Part shown: in pieces, positions 9,072-19,132 of the stretch | Layout: the number at the start of each line of letters is the position of its first letter | How positions within the stretch are numbered: position 1 is the first letter of the stretch | Origin: Rhabditoides inermis | Lineage: Eukaryota; Nematoda; Chromadorea; Rhabditida; Rhabditidae | Direction of reading: 5' to 3' | DNA: 64,000 nt | Assembly: GCA_963966185.1 (NCBI GenBank) | Contig: CAWZYM010000326.1 | Coordinates: forward strand, 62,001-126,000 | Notes under the pieces: model-generated | Seen by the model: the letters and a program-made list of their open reading frames with translations, nothing else | Database searches by the model: none | Told to the model about the DNA's origin: nothing | Made by a program: the position numbers and the translations under genes

Positions 9072-12000
9072 AGGGGCATGTTGCCAGAGCCGCCGCCCGC
9101 CATTGTTTGCTCTAGCAATTCAACCCTACTGGACCAAAGGAGCGAAATACTCTAAGCGAAAAAGTATAACGAATGTTTGCGTTTACTTTCAGAAAAACCC
9201 GCCGCTCTCAACGGCTATCCTATTTGTTCTCCCGCTCTAGTGAAGAAGCGTGTAGAATGAAAAAAAATGCACTCTCGAGAAGGATACAAATAACACAAAG
9301 TGTGATTTGCGGCTCAGAAGAAAACACAAAAAGTCTTCTGCTAGTCAGAACTGTTATTTTTTTCATAATGTCGACTCCTATGTGATTCAGAGAACTGATA
9401 TGCTATGCAGGTGTTATATATATATAGACACCTGCACTCGCAATTAGCCACGCTACGGTAGGTTGAATTGAATAAGCGGGAAATTGCAGGGCATATGCAA
9501 GAGGTGTGTGGAAATGGGATAGTATAGGATGTGTCAAGCGAGAAGTGTGACTATTCTAACGCTATACAAATAAGGAGACAGAAAGAGAGGGGGAGAGAGA
9601 TGAGTCAGGGATTGTGAATTGCGATACTCGCGCATGGAACATTTTTACTCGGTCACAAACCACAAAATAGTCTGACATTGAAAAACGATACCAGTGGCTT
9701 TATACTGAAATAGGGGATCTGAAATAGAGACTATCATACTTCCGTGAAATAACTTCCTGTTACTTTTCAAAATACGAGTAGAGAAATATAATGAAAAGTG
9801 TGTGAGAGAGAGGACAACGTGAGGTTCCAATCGGTGAAGTCACAAAACAGAAATACGTTCATCTCTCAACTCGGGATGAGAGAAAACAAACCTCGCAGAT
9901 CACACGGACCACTGGGAGAAAAAGGTGAAAAGAAGTAAGAGTGAGTTTTAAAATAGAGAGAGACGAGAGATGGAAAGGCAAAAGAGAAAAGGAGAGAGAT
10001 CATGGGGTCAACCAACGTGCATACTTCAGGTACAACATCATTCTTTTTTGCGCAAGCAAACATTTGATGAAACATGTAAAAAGAAGTGGCCGAAACGGCA
10101 AGTATGACTCATGTGTACATCAGACTGAGTCAAGGAATCGCAGTGCGAGATGTTTAGTGCGAGAATTTTCGAGGAATAAAAACGCAAACAAAATGAAATT
10201 ATCGTTCAGTTCAAAGTTGTCAAGTGTTTTCTTGTTAATGTTGTCTTGTTATAGTTTGCTTACTATATTTTTCCATGCTTCAATCGCTCTTTCAGAACCA
10301 GAAGTCATTTTTGAGTGTTTCTGGACACATTTCTGGTTGCTTTTGAGACACGATTTTTTTTCTTTTTTTCTTTTTTTCGGAACACGAAATGGAGAGATTA
10401 CAAATTGCGAAACAGTGATAATGTCAAATTATAGGGTATCCCCCATTTTCACGGGACGGCAGCTATCGGTTGTCGGTTAGACAAACGAGAAATGACGAAG
10501 AAATTATCCGAAAACAGCCTCATTATAAGGTTTTACTAACTTAACGGTATCTGGAGCCTAACTCAAAAATTAAATTCCAAGCGTTTGTCGGGATACAGCT
10601 TCTCTATATCATATCCAAATTTAAGCTCTTCAGTTCAACTTTGAAGAAAGAAATTATGCAAATGCGCTTGTCTCCGTGCATCATTTCTCAATGTGCGCAT
10701 TCGGCAACAAAAGTTTGAAAATTACGCTACTTCCAGGAATAAAAGTAAAAATGTAAGATCCACAAGTTGGAGAGACGGTTAAGGACCATCTACTGACGAA
10801 GTTTGAAGAGTTTTGGACAACCGGCAATGAAGTTATTAAGTATAATGTGACTGCGCAAAGGGAGAACTCCTATTCACAACAACACTATACTTTCAAAAAT
10901 AAGTTGCATTAGTCCTTATGGGTGCGTCGGCATCGCTGATACTTTATATCGATAGATAACACTGACGGATTTCAAGGTATGACTCCAACGTAAACAGCAT
11001 TTTCTTAAATATCTGTCTTCATAGATTCAATTTACATGATCGGCGATCCAAGTTCTGTAGACAACCCATCCAGGAACAACAAACCAAATTTTCGTACAAT
11101 TTCATAAAGTTTGAACAGAGGTTTTTAGATTCCTAGGTACAAAGATACTGTATCGAAACAGCTCATTTACAAGTCATTTTCAAAAAGTTCTCGTCACACA
11201 TCGGTCAACAGACACCGATCAATCGATTTTCAAAGGGATGAATGGTCTCGAAAATGACCGTTGAGAGGTTTTGTTATGCGTCTGTGCATACTAAAAGAAT
11301 GACGGACACCCCTTTGCTAGCCCTCGAAAACGGGGGGGACCCACTATAGATGCGATGAAATGATGTCTAGAAAATATGCGGCGAGATGGCTGCCGTACCG
11401 TGAACCGGGGGGACACCCTATACTCTTGTTTCATGTTTCAAAATCAACCAACACTCAAATCATGAAAAAATACCTCATTCGACCTTATTTCATCGACGAA
11501 CTAGTGGTGAAGTGGTGTGATTTCGTTCAAGTGTCATTGTTCGTCTCTCCCCCGCGGTCAAATCTCACCCAACCACAACAGTTGATAAGGCAAGAATGAT
11601 ATCATTTAATCTGAGCGGGGCTTTCAGACGGGTGCTCTAGCGATCAAGAAATGTCAAGTGGTTCCAATCAGTGAATCATATGACGTACAAACAGCTGAGG
11701 AGATGATGAAAGTGTGAACGTCGATTGTTTGTCCAGTGACCCCTTTGCCACAGAAATCCGAGCAAACCACATTGATTCGAGGGTTGATTGATAAGTAGGT
11801 AACCGATAGGCCTTATCGCACGCACTGCGCTTACCACTCTTACCTACACCTTGTTATGTCATAAGTTTCTTTTCCAAGATGTTACCAAACAAAATTTCTC
11901 AACGACAATGTTTTTGGCTTCTTGAGTTTCTCATCTCTCATCAGACACAATTCGATCTCTTTTCACTTGACTGCACTCGTATACGTGATGTCTCTCTGTT

Positions 12001-12796
12001 GTGACAAAATATTGACGAGTCACATTGTTTTCGCTCCTGGATCACATCATGAGTCCCTCTTTCCGCTATTTGTAGCTGATAGTATACATTTGAATCACGA
12101 ATAAGTTATAGATTTCGGTAGAGACCATTGTTTCTCGGCGGAATCTATAACTACTAACTGATCGTAAGTCGTGCCGTTGTGTTTGTTTATTTGTGGTTGA
12201 TGTTCTTTTCCTCTGATTCGGAATTCGGACGTGCTGTCATCGGTTCCGTTTTGCAAGCCGAATGTGCAAACATTTAATTTTTTTCCGGGGTTTTTCCACT
12301 TCCTTCCCATTTTCGTCCCACTATTCGATATGGCAACGTTGTTCACTCCGCTCTCAGAATGTACCATGAGAATTAATGGACACTGTGCACTGTCGCTGTT
12401 TTACGACCGCGATTCAGTTAGCGTGAAATTACTGGCGGTGTTTTATGGCTATTGCTCGCGGCATGTTGCCATGTGAGAGTAGGATATTACTATATACCTG
12501 ATGTAGTATTGTTTACACACCATTTCCGCTATTTCCGGCGTGCCGCGCGCGCGTGATTCACATTTCCACATATTTGACCACACCACACAAGGCAGAGAGA
12601 GATTGTATTATCGATTCCGAGAGATAAGCGTTGATAGCAAAGCATGAGTGGCGCGCCCTTCCAAGCCATTCGCCATTTATGAAACCTCACCGATAGGCGT
12701 CACCCTCGAACGCCCAACGACCTGTGACGTTTCACAATATGTGTTTTAACCGCGTCACGTTTCACAATTCATTCCATAGTTTGAAGAATTGTTTAC

Positions 12797-12803
12797 TTTT
12801 CAG
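12797..12803 (+). promoter_or_regulatory. 3' splice acceptor before the tetraspan ATG
   Basis: TTTTCAG, the nematode consensus acceptor, ends 6 bases before the ATG at 12810. It is either a trans-splice site or the 3' end of a 5' UTR intron. Confidence 0.5.
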
Positions 12804-12809
12804 TTCACA

Positions 12810-14433
12810 ATGGGCATCGAGGAAATGAAGACGTTACCCCATCTGGTCAAGCCAGTAACACTGGTGAGTGAACCAGTAAACTTCAAAACTTTTTGTTCAC
12901 CAACAAACAAGTAGGTAAACATTCAAACAAACAACACACCTCAATGATTTTCCGGAATAGATGCTGTTCCTAAATAAGGTAATAAGGACAAGTTGTTCAC
13001 TAGTTTACTAAGTAGATAGAGATGTAAACAACAGCTCAACTCTCGGAAAATGGCCTGGTAAACAAGTAAACAACAGGCTCTGTCGACCATCTTCGCCATC
13101 ATCCTATGCATCGGCCCGTACCGGAATGCGATGTGGTTCGTCTGGACCACCACTATCTTCCAGGTACGTTGGGACTTGGGACAGATTGTGAACTCAATTT
13201 TTGAATAATTAGCTTTACGTGGTTCAATTTCACCACCACTGCTTTCCGCGTTAGTAGCGATTTCGTTCAGGTTAAATGACAGGATAAAAATTGTATAATG
13301 TACGTTTCACAGTGTGTGTTTAACTGAGAGCAGCTCTTTGAACTCAATGCCATATCTTTTATCTATGTGCCGTAACACCAATACGTAATACGTAATACAA
13401 AAAACTAACAAAAACGGTTGATTATCTTGTATTCATGTATTGCATCGAAATCATTTAATACGTTCCAATATTTGCTTTTAGAGATTTTTTGAACTGAAGT
13501 TAACAGAAGGCACATTTGTATGTACAATACACTCACTAATTTTAATCAAAATATATGTTTCGTAGATTTGGCCCATCGGTTTATTGATTTATCGATTCAT
13601 TTCAGCTCCTCCTTTCAATCGCCGTGTTCGGTGCGTTCTATATGGAAGTGCCAGTGATGATCACCAATCAACAATGGCCTATGATTGTGAGAACCATCTG
13701 ACCGTCTACTCTCTCTCTCCCCCCTCTCTCTCTCTCTCTGATCTTAGTTACTAGTTTCTTGGAAACACTTCCGAATTGCCATTCGAAACGTCACCAAAAC
13801 ACTTTTTTTCCTGCGAAACACTTCGAAATTCCGAACAGACTGATCGTACCTTTAAGAACATACAGGAGAGAAGAATATCATATACAATATGTTCAGGAGA
13901 TGTACTACTCGGCAGTGTACGCGGTGATCGGGCTGGTCAACTTCATCATTCTCATGTGCGGAATGTTCTGGTGGTTCAACTTTTGGCTGCTGCTGGCTAT
14001 GGTAAGAGAGAGGAGAGAGGGGGGGGGGGGAGAAGAGGAGAGAGAGATGAGATGAGATAGGGGAGAGAGAGAGGGGAGAGAAATAGAGAGAGATAGGAAA
14101 GAGAGGGGAGAGAGAGGGAGAGAGAGAAAGAGGGAAAGGAGGCAGAGAGACAGAGGGACAGAGAGAAAAAAGAAAGAGAGAGAGGGAGAGGGAGAGACAG
14201 AGAGACAGAGCTACCGATTCCAGCTCATCTCCGCTCTACTCACCCTCGTCTGGGGCTTCAACGCGCTGCAGATGTATCGGTTGAGGTGAGAGAGAAACAA
14301 CGCATAACTACGTTTCAACAATAACATATTGTAAAAGTTGCTAGATCACATCAATAGACTTTCTGAGTAAGCAAACGACATGTGAAAGCGTCCTAGCGTG
14401 AAAGAACAGAACAGTGAACCGGTTCAAGAGTGT

Positions 14434-14479
<46 letters not shown>

Positions 14480-14581
14480 TAACTCAGGTCGTACCCATCT
14501 GCCTCTTCCTCCACAGCCAACAACCAGGCCACCGCCACAGCTCCGCCGCCCGTCTATGGAACCGGCAGCAATCCCGCCTAG
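12810..14581 (+). CDS. four-helix (tetraspan, MARVEL-like) membrane protein
   Basis: Six exons join in phase: 12810-12863, 13077-13163, 13606-13686, 13897-14001, 14209-14285 and 14488-14581, giving 165 residues. Hydrophobic stretches are at about 16-33, 39-58, 79-109 and 114-130, with short loops between them. The tail (136-165) is Ser/Ala/Thr-rich and contains PPVY (155-158), a PPxY motif of the kind bound by WW domains. The size and topology resemble MARVEL-type or other small tetraspan proteins of vesicle or junction membranes, but no diagnostic residue settles the family. The last exon was placed at 14488 (acceptor AACTCAG) because it completes codon 135 in phase; the acceptor at 14509-14514 would shift the frame. 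Intron 4 is almost pure purine. A TTTTCAG acceptor lies 7 bases before the ATG. Confidence is high that it is a gene and moderate for the family. Confidence 0.85.
13711..13740. repeat. (CT)n microsatellite in intron 3 of the tetraspan gene
   Basis: A short CT run with a CCCCCC interruption, 25 bases after the exon 3 donor. Confidence 0.8.
14002..14208 (+). repeat. near-pure purine (GA)n intron 4 of the tetraspan gene
   Basis: The whole intron from its gtaaga donor to its GAGACAG acceptor is G and A with only about a dozen pyrimidines, including a run of at least 10 G near 14020-14030. It has no polypyrimidine tract on the sense strand. Both flanking exons are well supported by frame and hydrophobicity. 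Confidence 0.85.
14439..14477. repeat. (GA)n microsatellite in intron 5 of the tetraspan gene
   Basis: A GA run ending 10 bases before the AACTCAG acceptor of the last exon. Confidence 0.9.
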
Positions 14582-16088
14582 ACAGCGAGACACAACACAC
14601 AAGCATCTCACCCACTTATTTATTGATAAAAATCGTTTTTGAATGTGTTCCAGTGTTAAGAAAGTGAAGTGCTCATAACATGATGCGAATACGTTTCAAC
14701 AAAGCTGTTTAGCCGATTTTTCGAGAAGGTTTCAATGCGTCGTCTGCGTTATCGATTATCATCGAGTTATGAAAGTTTTGTCCGGAAGAGTGACTTTTTC
14801 GAACCATTGGCCGCTCTTATCGCACACACTGACGATTCGAGAGTGACTAATCTTGTACACCTCACCGCATCACTATTGCACGTTATCCCCTCTCAGTCTT
14901 CTGCTATACACGCTAGACTTCCTAGACTCCTTCTGATTCTCCACGCACGCACCACGCTACACGGCCTCGCGGCTGCCCGAAATCCCTATTTTGCGGAACA
15001 ACTTCTCTCAGAGGCGGGGCGCCGCGCTGCGCCTCTGTCGCGCACGCTGCGGCCTGCAGGTGAATACGTAAATGAAGGGACACGTCAGCCTCATGAGCCG
15101 CCCATTGGCCGAATCGCCTGATTCACGCGTCCGCCTTCGTGCCAATCGCGTGCGCGGCGGTCGCGTCGCGCTGCCTGCCTCTGAAAACTCTTCTCTATTG
15201 GGTGTTCCGCGTATAGTCCTCCGTGCGGCATTTCAGGGTTGAGGCGTTGAGGCGGACGCACACCAGTGCAGCCAATTTCACCAGAAGGGTGGGGCACGAC
15301 AGAGTGAGAGACACAGTGTGATCTCGTCTAAAGATCAACACTTCCTAGGACACCACCTCTCCCCGCACATCTGCCTCCGCGGCTATGCTGAACTGAACTG
15401 TGCCACCTCATAAACGATTCTTCTTTATTTTTTCTTCAAATTCAACAAAGCCATCGTTTATTGCTTATTACTATATTGCACTCCAGACAATAGTTTGAAT
15501 GTTGACTGTTGGTCGCATAATCTGCATGAGATGTGCATTCAATCATAAGGCATCCAATTAACTTGTATACTGATCAAACGCCATTTACTGGATATTGTTT
15601 CGAAAAACGCTAGTGTTTGACAATTGTTTGCAGTATTGACAGCTGGGGGGTCAACGAACCTGAACAGTTAACAGAGATTAAGGCAAGGAAGATGGGAGAT
15701 CAGACGCAAACGCGTGGCTCAACGCTATAAGTTGCTATCACTCCCGTTGGCGCTTCGAGCCGCTTGAGGTTTACAGAACAACTCTGTGCAAAGGATTGAG
15801 AATCGGATGTCATTGACGCGACTTTCATATTCATACACTATATTCTGTGATTCACCGTTCACAGTGAGTGTCATAAAAAGGAGTGAGGAGTTTTAGATGT
15901 CTGACAGATGCCAGTGTCAGCTATCAGACAGCTGTAGGAAAGCAGTAAGTGAACCCGGGAAAAGGCAAATGCTGTCTATCTCACGATGATACACTATTAT
16001 GTCACACATACATCCGTGACTCCTCGCAAAAACACAAGCAGTGGCGCGAGGGTGGTTCGCGGCGGGTCATTCCAAGACACCCCCTAAT
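14582..16088. other. intergenic region between the tetraspan gene and the satellite
   Basis: No gene is supported. A GC-rich island (about 14995-15300) includes an 8-base hairpin stem CAGAGGCG/CGCCTCTG with a 13-base loop, and a CCCATTGGCC (inverted CCAAT) box near 15103. The open frame at 14735-15121 has no recognisable domain. Confidence 0.5.
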
Positions 16089-16220
16089 CCATTCATTAAG
16101 GCTACCTGGAGGGCATCGCGCACGACCGCAGCAAGTGGTCGTCACTGGTTTCAGCGATTTAGCCGGCTAAGGACGTCAGCGTCCAGACAACGTCAAGCCG
16201 AGGAGTGAGTGAGTGAGTGA
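16089..16220 (+). pseudogene. possible 3' remnant of a LINE retrotransposon with (TGAG)n tail
   Basis: The frame 16100-16162 reads EGIAHDRSKWSSLV before a stop. That resembles the 'DR..W..lv' C-terminus of many RTE/CR1-like LINE reverse transcriptases. About 40 bases later a GAGTGAGTGAGTGAGTGA tail ends exactly where the satellite begins. A stop lies just upstream, so only about 20 codons support this. Confidence 0.3.
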
Positions 16221-16370
16221 TCCGTACGTGACATACGCTATTTGAAAAAGAAGTGTACATTTACACTCAATTAGTCTTTAATAGCAAAGGCGAAGACAAC
16301 GAGTGAGCAAGAGGATCTTCGCGCAATGGTCATTAGACCAATGTGACATGCTGGTCGAGTGGATGGCATT
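16221..16370 (+). repeat. first, partial satellite unit (left edge of array)
   Basis: Begins at TCCGTACGTGACATACGCT and follows the unit consensus through the A box (16352-16362) to GGCATT, where the foldback element interrupts it. Its remainder resumes at 17413. Confidence 0.9.
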
Positions 16371-16600
16371 AGAGAGGGCGCGCAGCGCCCTCTCTTTTGG
16401 CTTAGGATAGGGCTAGCGCCAGAATTTTCAAGAAGCTATATCCAAAAATCATGTTAGCAGGAATGTGAACTCATCCAATTCATGTTAGTTAGATTCGCAC
16501 GGTTCCGTAGGCCAGATCACTAATTGATGGCATCTTTGTATCTTTTCTCCGAAAGAAGTTATGAGCGATCTCGCGCACCCATGAGGTGAGAGGCCAGCGT

Positions 16601-16636
16601 GTGGGTGGGTGGGTGGGTGGGTGGGTGGGTGGGTGG
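16601..16636 (+). repeat. (GGGT)n tract, G-quadruplex candidate
   Basis: Eight GGGT repeats inside foldback element copy 1. Four or more G3 runs with one-base loops is the strongest class of quadruplex-forming motif. Confidence 0.8.
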
Positions 16637-17085
16637 AAGTCGTGTCCGGTAACGCTGACTCTCTGCCGAAAGCGTACTCTCTCGTCGTTTTCTGCGCGTG
16701 TTCTCCAACTAGCACTTTGAGTGTAGTTCGCCCCGCCGCCGCCAGCGTCTAATTCGCGCCGGGTTTGCGTTGTTTTGGGTTCCCGTGACTCTGGCTAGCT
16801 CTCTCTCCCGGTAGGCGGGCAGGGCGCGCAGAGAAATCGCGAGAGAGCACGCTGTCGGGTGAGAGCGCAGACATGCATTTACACCACGGCGACCGAAATT
16901 CAGAGAAGTGTCGATTAGAATTGTTTCCATACAATACCAAGAAAAATATAGTTACATATACACGCAACATTGTGCGTCACATCATAAAATGTGTCACATA
17001 ATAGTTCTATGCGTACTAATTAACGACAGAGCTTGGGAATCAGAAAGAGAAGAAATTTCTATGAAATTCAACAAAAGCACATATA

Positions 17086-17412
17086 TTATCTGTTAAAAAG
17101 TACTTGCGTAAAGATATTAGGTTTGTCTTGACCCAATTCAACAAAAGCGCATGCATAAAACGTTTACAAATACTAACACAAACCTGCGCATAACGGACAG
17201 TGGACACTAACAGATGAAATATAACAACACAAATGAATAACGTCATACGTCTAGAGAGAGAAGACAGAGAGAGAGAAGAGAGGAGAGAGAGAGGGGGGAA
17301 AGAGAGAGGCGCAGGTTTGTTTTAGTATTTGTAAACGTTTTATGCATGCGCTTTTGTTGAATTGGGTCAAGACAAACCTAATATCTTTACGCAAGTACTT
17401 TTTAACAGATAA
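17086..17412. repeat. 104-base inverted repeat of foldback copy 1
   Basis: Arms 17086-17189 and 17309-17412 are complementary along all 104 bases with one mismatch (ACTAACAC versus ACTAAAAC). The spacer is 119 bases and includes a (GA)n tract. Confidence 0.93.
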
Positions 17413-18069
17413 TTTTAGATGTCTTGAGATAGCGACCCGGGTTCGAATCCCGCAAGAGATTTTATTTTTTGCAAAACTTGCATTCATGACGATATGTATT
17501 GAGTATCGACTGGTTTAAACAGTATTTATGTGTTCAACAACATTGTCGACAGTCGAAAGCACACTGCCTTTCTCTCACTCTCGTAGCCACAACCTCTGTC
17601 TGTCTTCCGCCTCTCTTTCTTCTACCAAATCGCCCACCTATTTTTCGATCTTCAGCTCAGTTTTGCAGAATTTCCAATTACTCATATCTGCCGTTTGAGG
17701 TGAATTAGGAGCGAACAAGGTGTCATAAAAGTATTCTGAACGTTTGAAGTGTATATGATGCTCCGTACGTGACATACGCTGTTTGAAAAAGAACTGTACA
17801 TTCACACTCAATTAGTCTTCAATGGCAAAGGCGAAGACAACGAGTGAGCAAGAGGATCTTCGCGCAATGGTCATTGGCCCAATGTGACATGCTGGTCGAG
17901 TGGATAGCATTGTAGATGTCTCGAGGGAGCGACCCGGGTTCGGTTCCTACAAGAATTTTTTTTTTGCAAAACTCACATTCATGACGATTTGTATTGATTA
18001 TCGATTGGTTGAAGCAGTATTCATGTGTTCAACAACAATGTCGACAGTCAAAAGCACACTGTCTTTCTT
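17413..18069 (+). repeat. satellite array segment between foldback copy 1 and the SINE
   Basis: Completes the interrupted unit from its B box (near 17440-17450) and adds a further unit up to the SINE's left target duplication (18058-18069). Confidence 0.9.
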
Positions 18070-18444
18070 GGGGCCGGGTCGGCCAAGTGGATAGCGTCAC
18101 AGCTTGCTAAGTGAACGGTCGCTGGTTCGATTCCCCTCGCGGGCAATTGTTCTACCGAATTCCACTACCTCCCGGTGGGGCGCGTGAACCCACTCTCACC
18201 CTCTGAGAGCCCTACCATCGGCGGCGGCAGACTTTCAAGATCTTCTACCACGCCTCGCATCCGGAACTGGTCACTTCGCGATGTTCACGCCCATCTACCA
18301 TGAACAGTCAGGACTCGCGCCGCACTGTTCCAGCCAAGGAGCCCCAATACCCCACTGTAGGATTGTGTGTGCTTCCAGATAACCCATCATGCTACCATTG
18401 TATGTACATGTCGGAATCAGGCTGATAAACAACAAACAACAACA
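18070..18444 (+). mobile_element. full-length tRNA-derived SINE with target duplication
   Basis: A 375-base insertion flanked by a perfect 12-base duplication, ACTGTCTTTCTT, at 18058-18069 and 18445-18456. The head is tRNA-like: A-box region GGCCAAGTGGATAGC (18081-18095) and B box GGTTCGATTCC about 30 bases on. A roughly 280-base body follows, and the 3' tail is (AAC)n after GGCTGATAA. It is non-coding and would depend on a partner LINE. The intact duplication implies it inserted after the surrounding satellite had formed. Its head differs from the tRNA-like module of the satellite itself. Confidence 0.9.
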
Positions 18445-18763
18445 ACTGTCTTTCTTTCACTCTCGTAGCCACAACCTCTGTCTGTCTTCCGCCTCTTTTT
18501 CTTCTACCAAATCGCCCACCTATTTTTCGATCTTCAGCTCAGTTTTACAGAATTTCCAATTACTCATATCTGCCGTTTGAGGTGAATCAGGAACGAACAA
18601 GGTGTCATAAAAGTATTCTGAACGTTTGAAGTGTATATGATGCTCCGTACGTGACATACCGCTGTTTGAAAGAGAACTTTCACACTCAATTAGTCTTCAA
18701 TGGCAAAGGCGAAGACAACGAGTGAGCAAGAGGATCTTCGCGCAATGGTCATTGGACCAACGT

Positions 18764-18843
18764 GACATGCTGGTCGAGTGGATAGCATTTTAGATGTCTC
18801 GAGTTAGCGACCCGGGTTCGAATCCCGCAAGAGATTTTTTTTT
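18764..18843 (+). other. representative tRNA-like Pol III module of the satellite unit
   Basis: A box TGGTCGAGTGG (18771-18781), 33 bases, B box GGTTCGAATCC (18815-18825), then nine T (18835-18843). Spacing and box sequences match type 2 Pol III promoters, and the T arm pairs (CGGG/CCCG around TTCGAAT). The 5' stretch GACATGC does not pair with AAGAGAT, and the anticodon stem is not recognisable. This is therefore a tRNA-derived (Leu/Ser-like) module and not a working tRNA. Almost every unit to position 64000 carries it; variants read GGTTCGGATCC or GGTTCGACGCC at the B box. Any transcript would be about 75-90 nt. Confidence 0.8.
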
Positions 18844-19132
18844 GCAAAATCACATTCATGACGATATGTATGGAGTACCGATTGGTTGAAGCAGTACTCA
18901 TGTATTCAACAACATTGTCGACAGTCGAAAGCACACTGCCTTTCTCTCATTCTCGTAGCCACAACCTCTGTCTGTCTTCCGCCTCTCTTCTATCTACCAA
19001 ATTGCTCACCTATTTTTCGATCTTCAGCTCAGTATTACAGAATTTCCAATTACTCATATCTGCCGTTTGAGGTGAATCAGGAACGAACAAGGTGTCATAA
19101 AAGTATTCTGAACGTTTGAAGTGTATATGATG

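Larger units (their letters stand above)
8142..12796. other. 4.7 kb intergenic region between divergent genes
   Basis: I see no exon set with consistent splice phase here on either strand. It holds a 21-base direct duplication (about 8431-8472, unit AAAGGGAATTCACGTA plus CCGGA), TA and GA microsatellites, a T-rich tract near 10355-10378, and an AT-rich block (about 10480-11360) that reads like old dispersed-repeat sequence. Promoters for both flanking genes must lie here, but I recognise no specific element. Confidence 0.6.
16371..17412. mobile_element. foldback element copy 1, inserted in a satellite unit
   Basis: About 1042 bases absent from every other unit, splitting the tRNA-like module between A and B boxes. 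The left end is a hairpin: 11-base arms AGAGAGGGCGC (16371-16381) and GCGCCCTCTCT (16385-16395) with a 3-base loop. The right end is a large inverted repeat (17086-17189 and 17309-17412) ending TTATCTGTTAAAA. ATT (or TT) flanks both sides and could be a duplicated target. No transposase frame is visible, so it is non-autonomous. A terminal hairpin plus TT-rich target recalls Helentron-associated elements, but the long arms also fit a foldback or MITE class. Confidence 0.75.

Noticed and set aside
9941..10480. 179-codon plus-strand frame
   Set aside because: Low-complexity Lys/Glu then Phe-rich composition over purine- and T-rich tracts; no domain or neighbouring exon in phase.
12095..12476. 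Overlapping 90- and 81-codon frames on opposite strands
   Set aside because: Neither shows family features and each is the shadow of the other; no splice context ties them to the tetraspan gene.
14515..14667. Last tetraspan exon starting after CCACAG
   Set aside because: This acceptor puts the exon in a frame giving a basic tail without similarity to the rest, whereas the acceptor at 14487 keeps phase and yields the APPPVYG tail ending at TAG.
14735..15121. 128-codon plus-strand frame
   Set aside because: No recognisable domain, GC-rich end, no splice or signal context; consistent with chance in a GC-rich island.
16371..17412. Canonical Helitron
   Set aside because: No clear TC start and CTRR end with a hairpin 10-12 bases inside; the hairpin is terminal and the other end is a 104-base inverted repeat. 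A Helentron-like origin remains possible.
18764..18843. Functional tRNA gene array
   Set aside because: The T arm and promoter boxes are present, but the acceptor ends do not pair and no anticodon stem-loop is recognisable.
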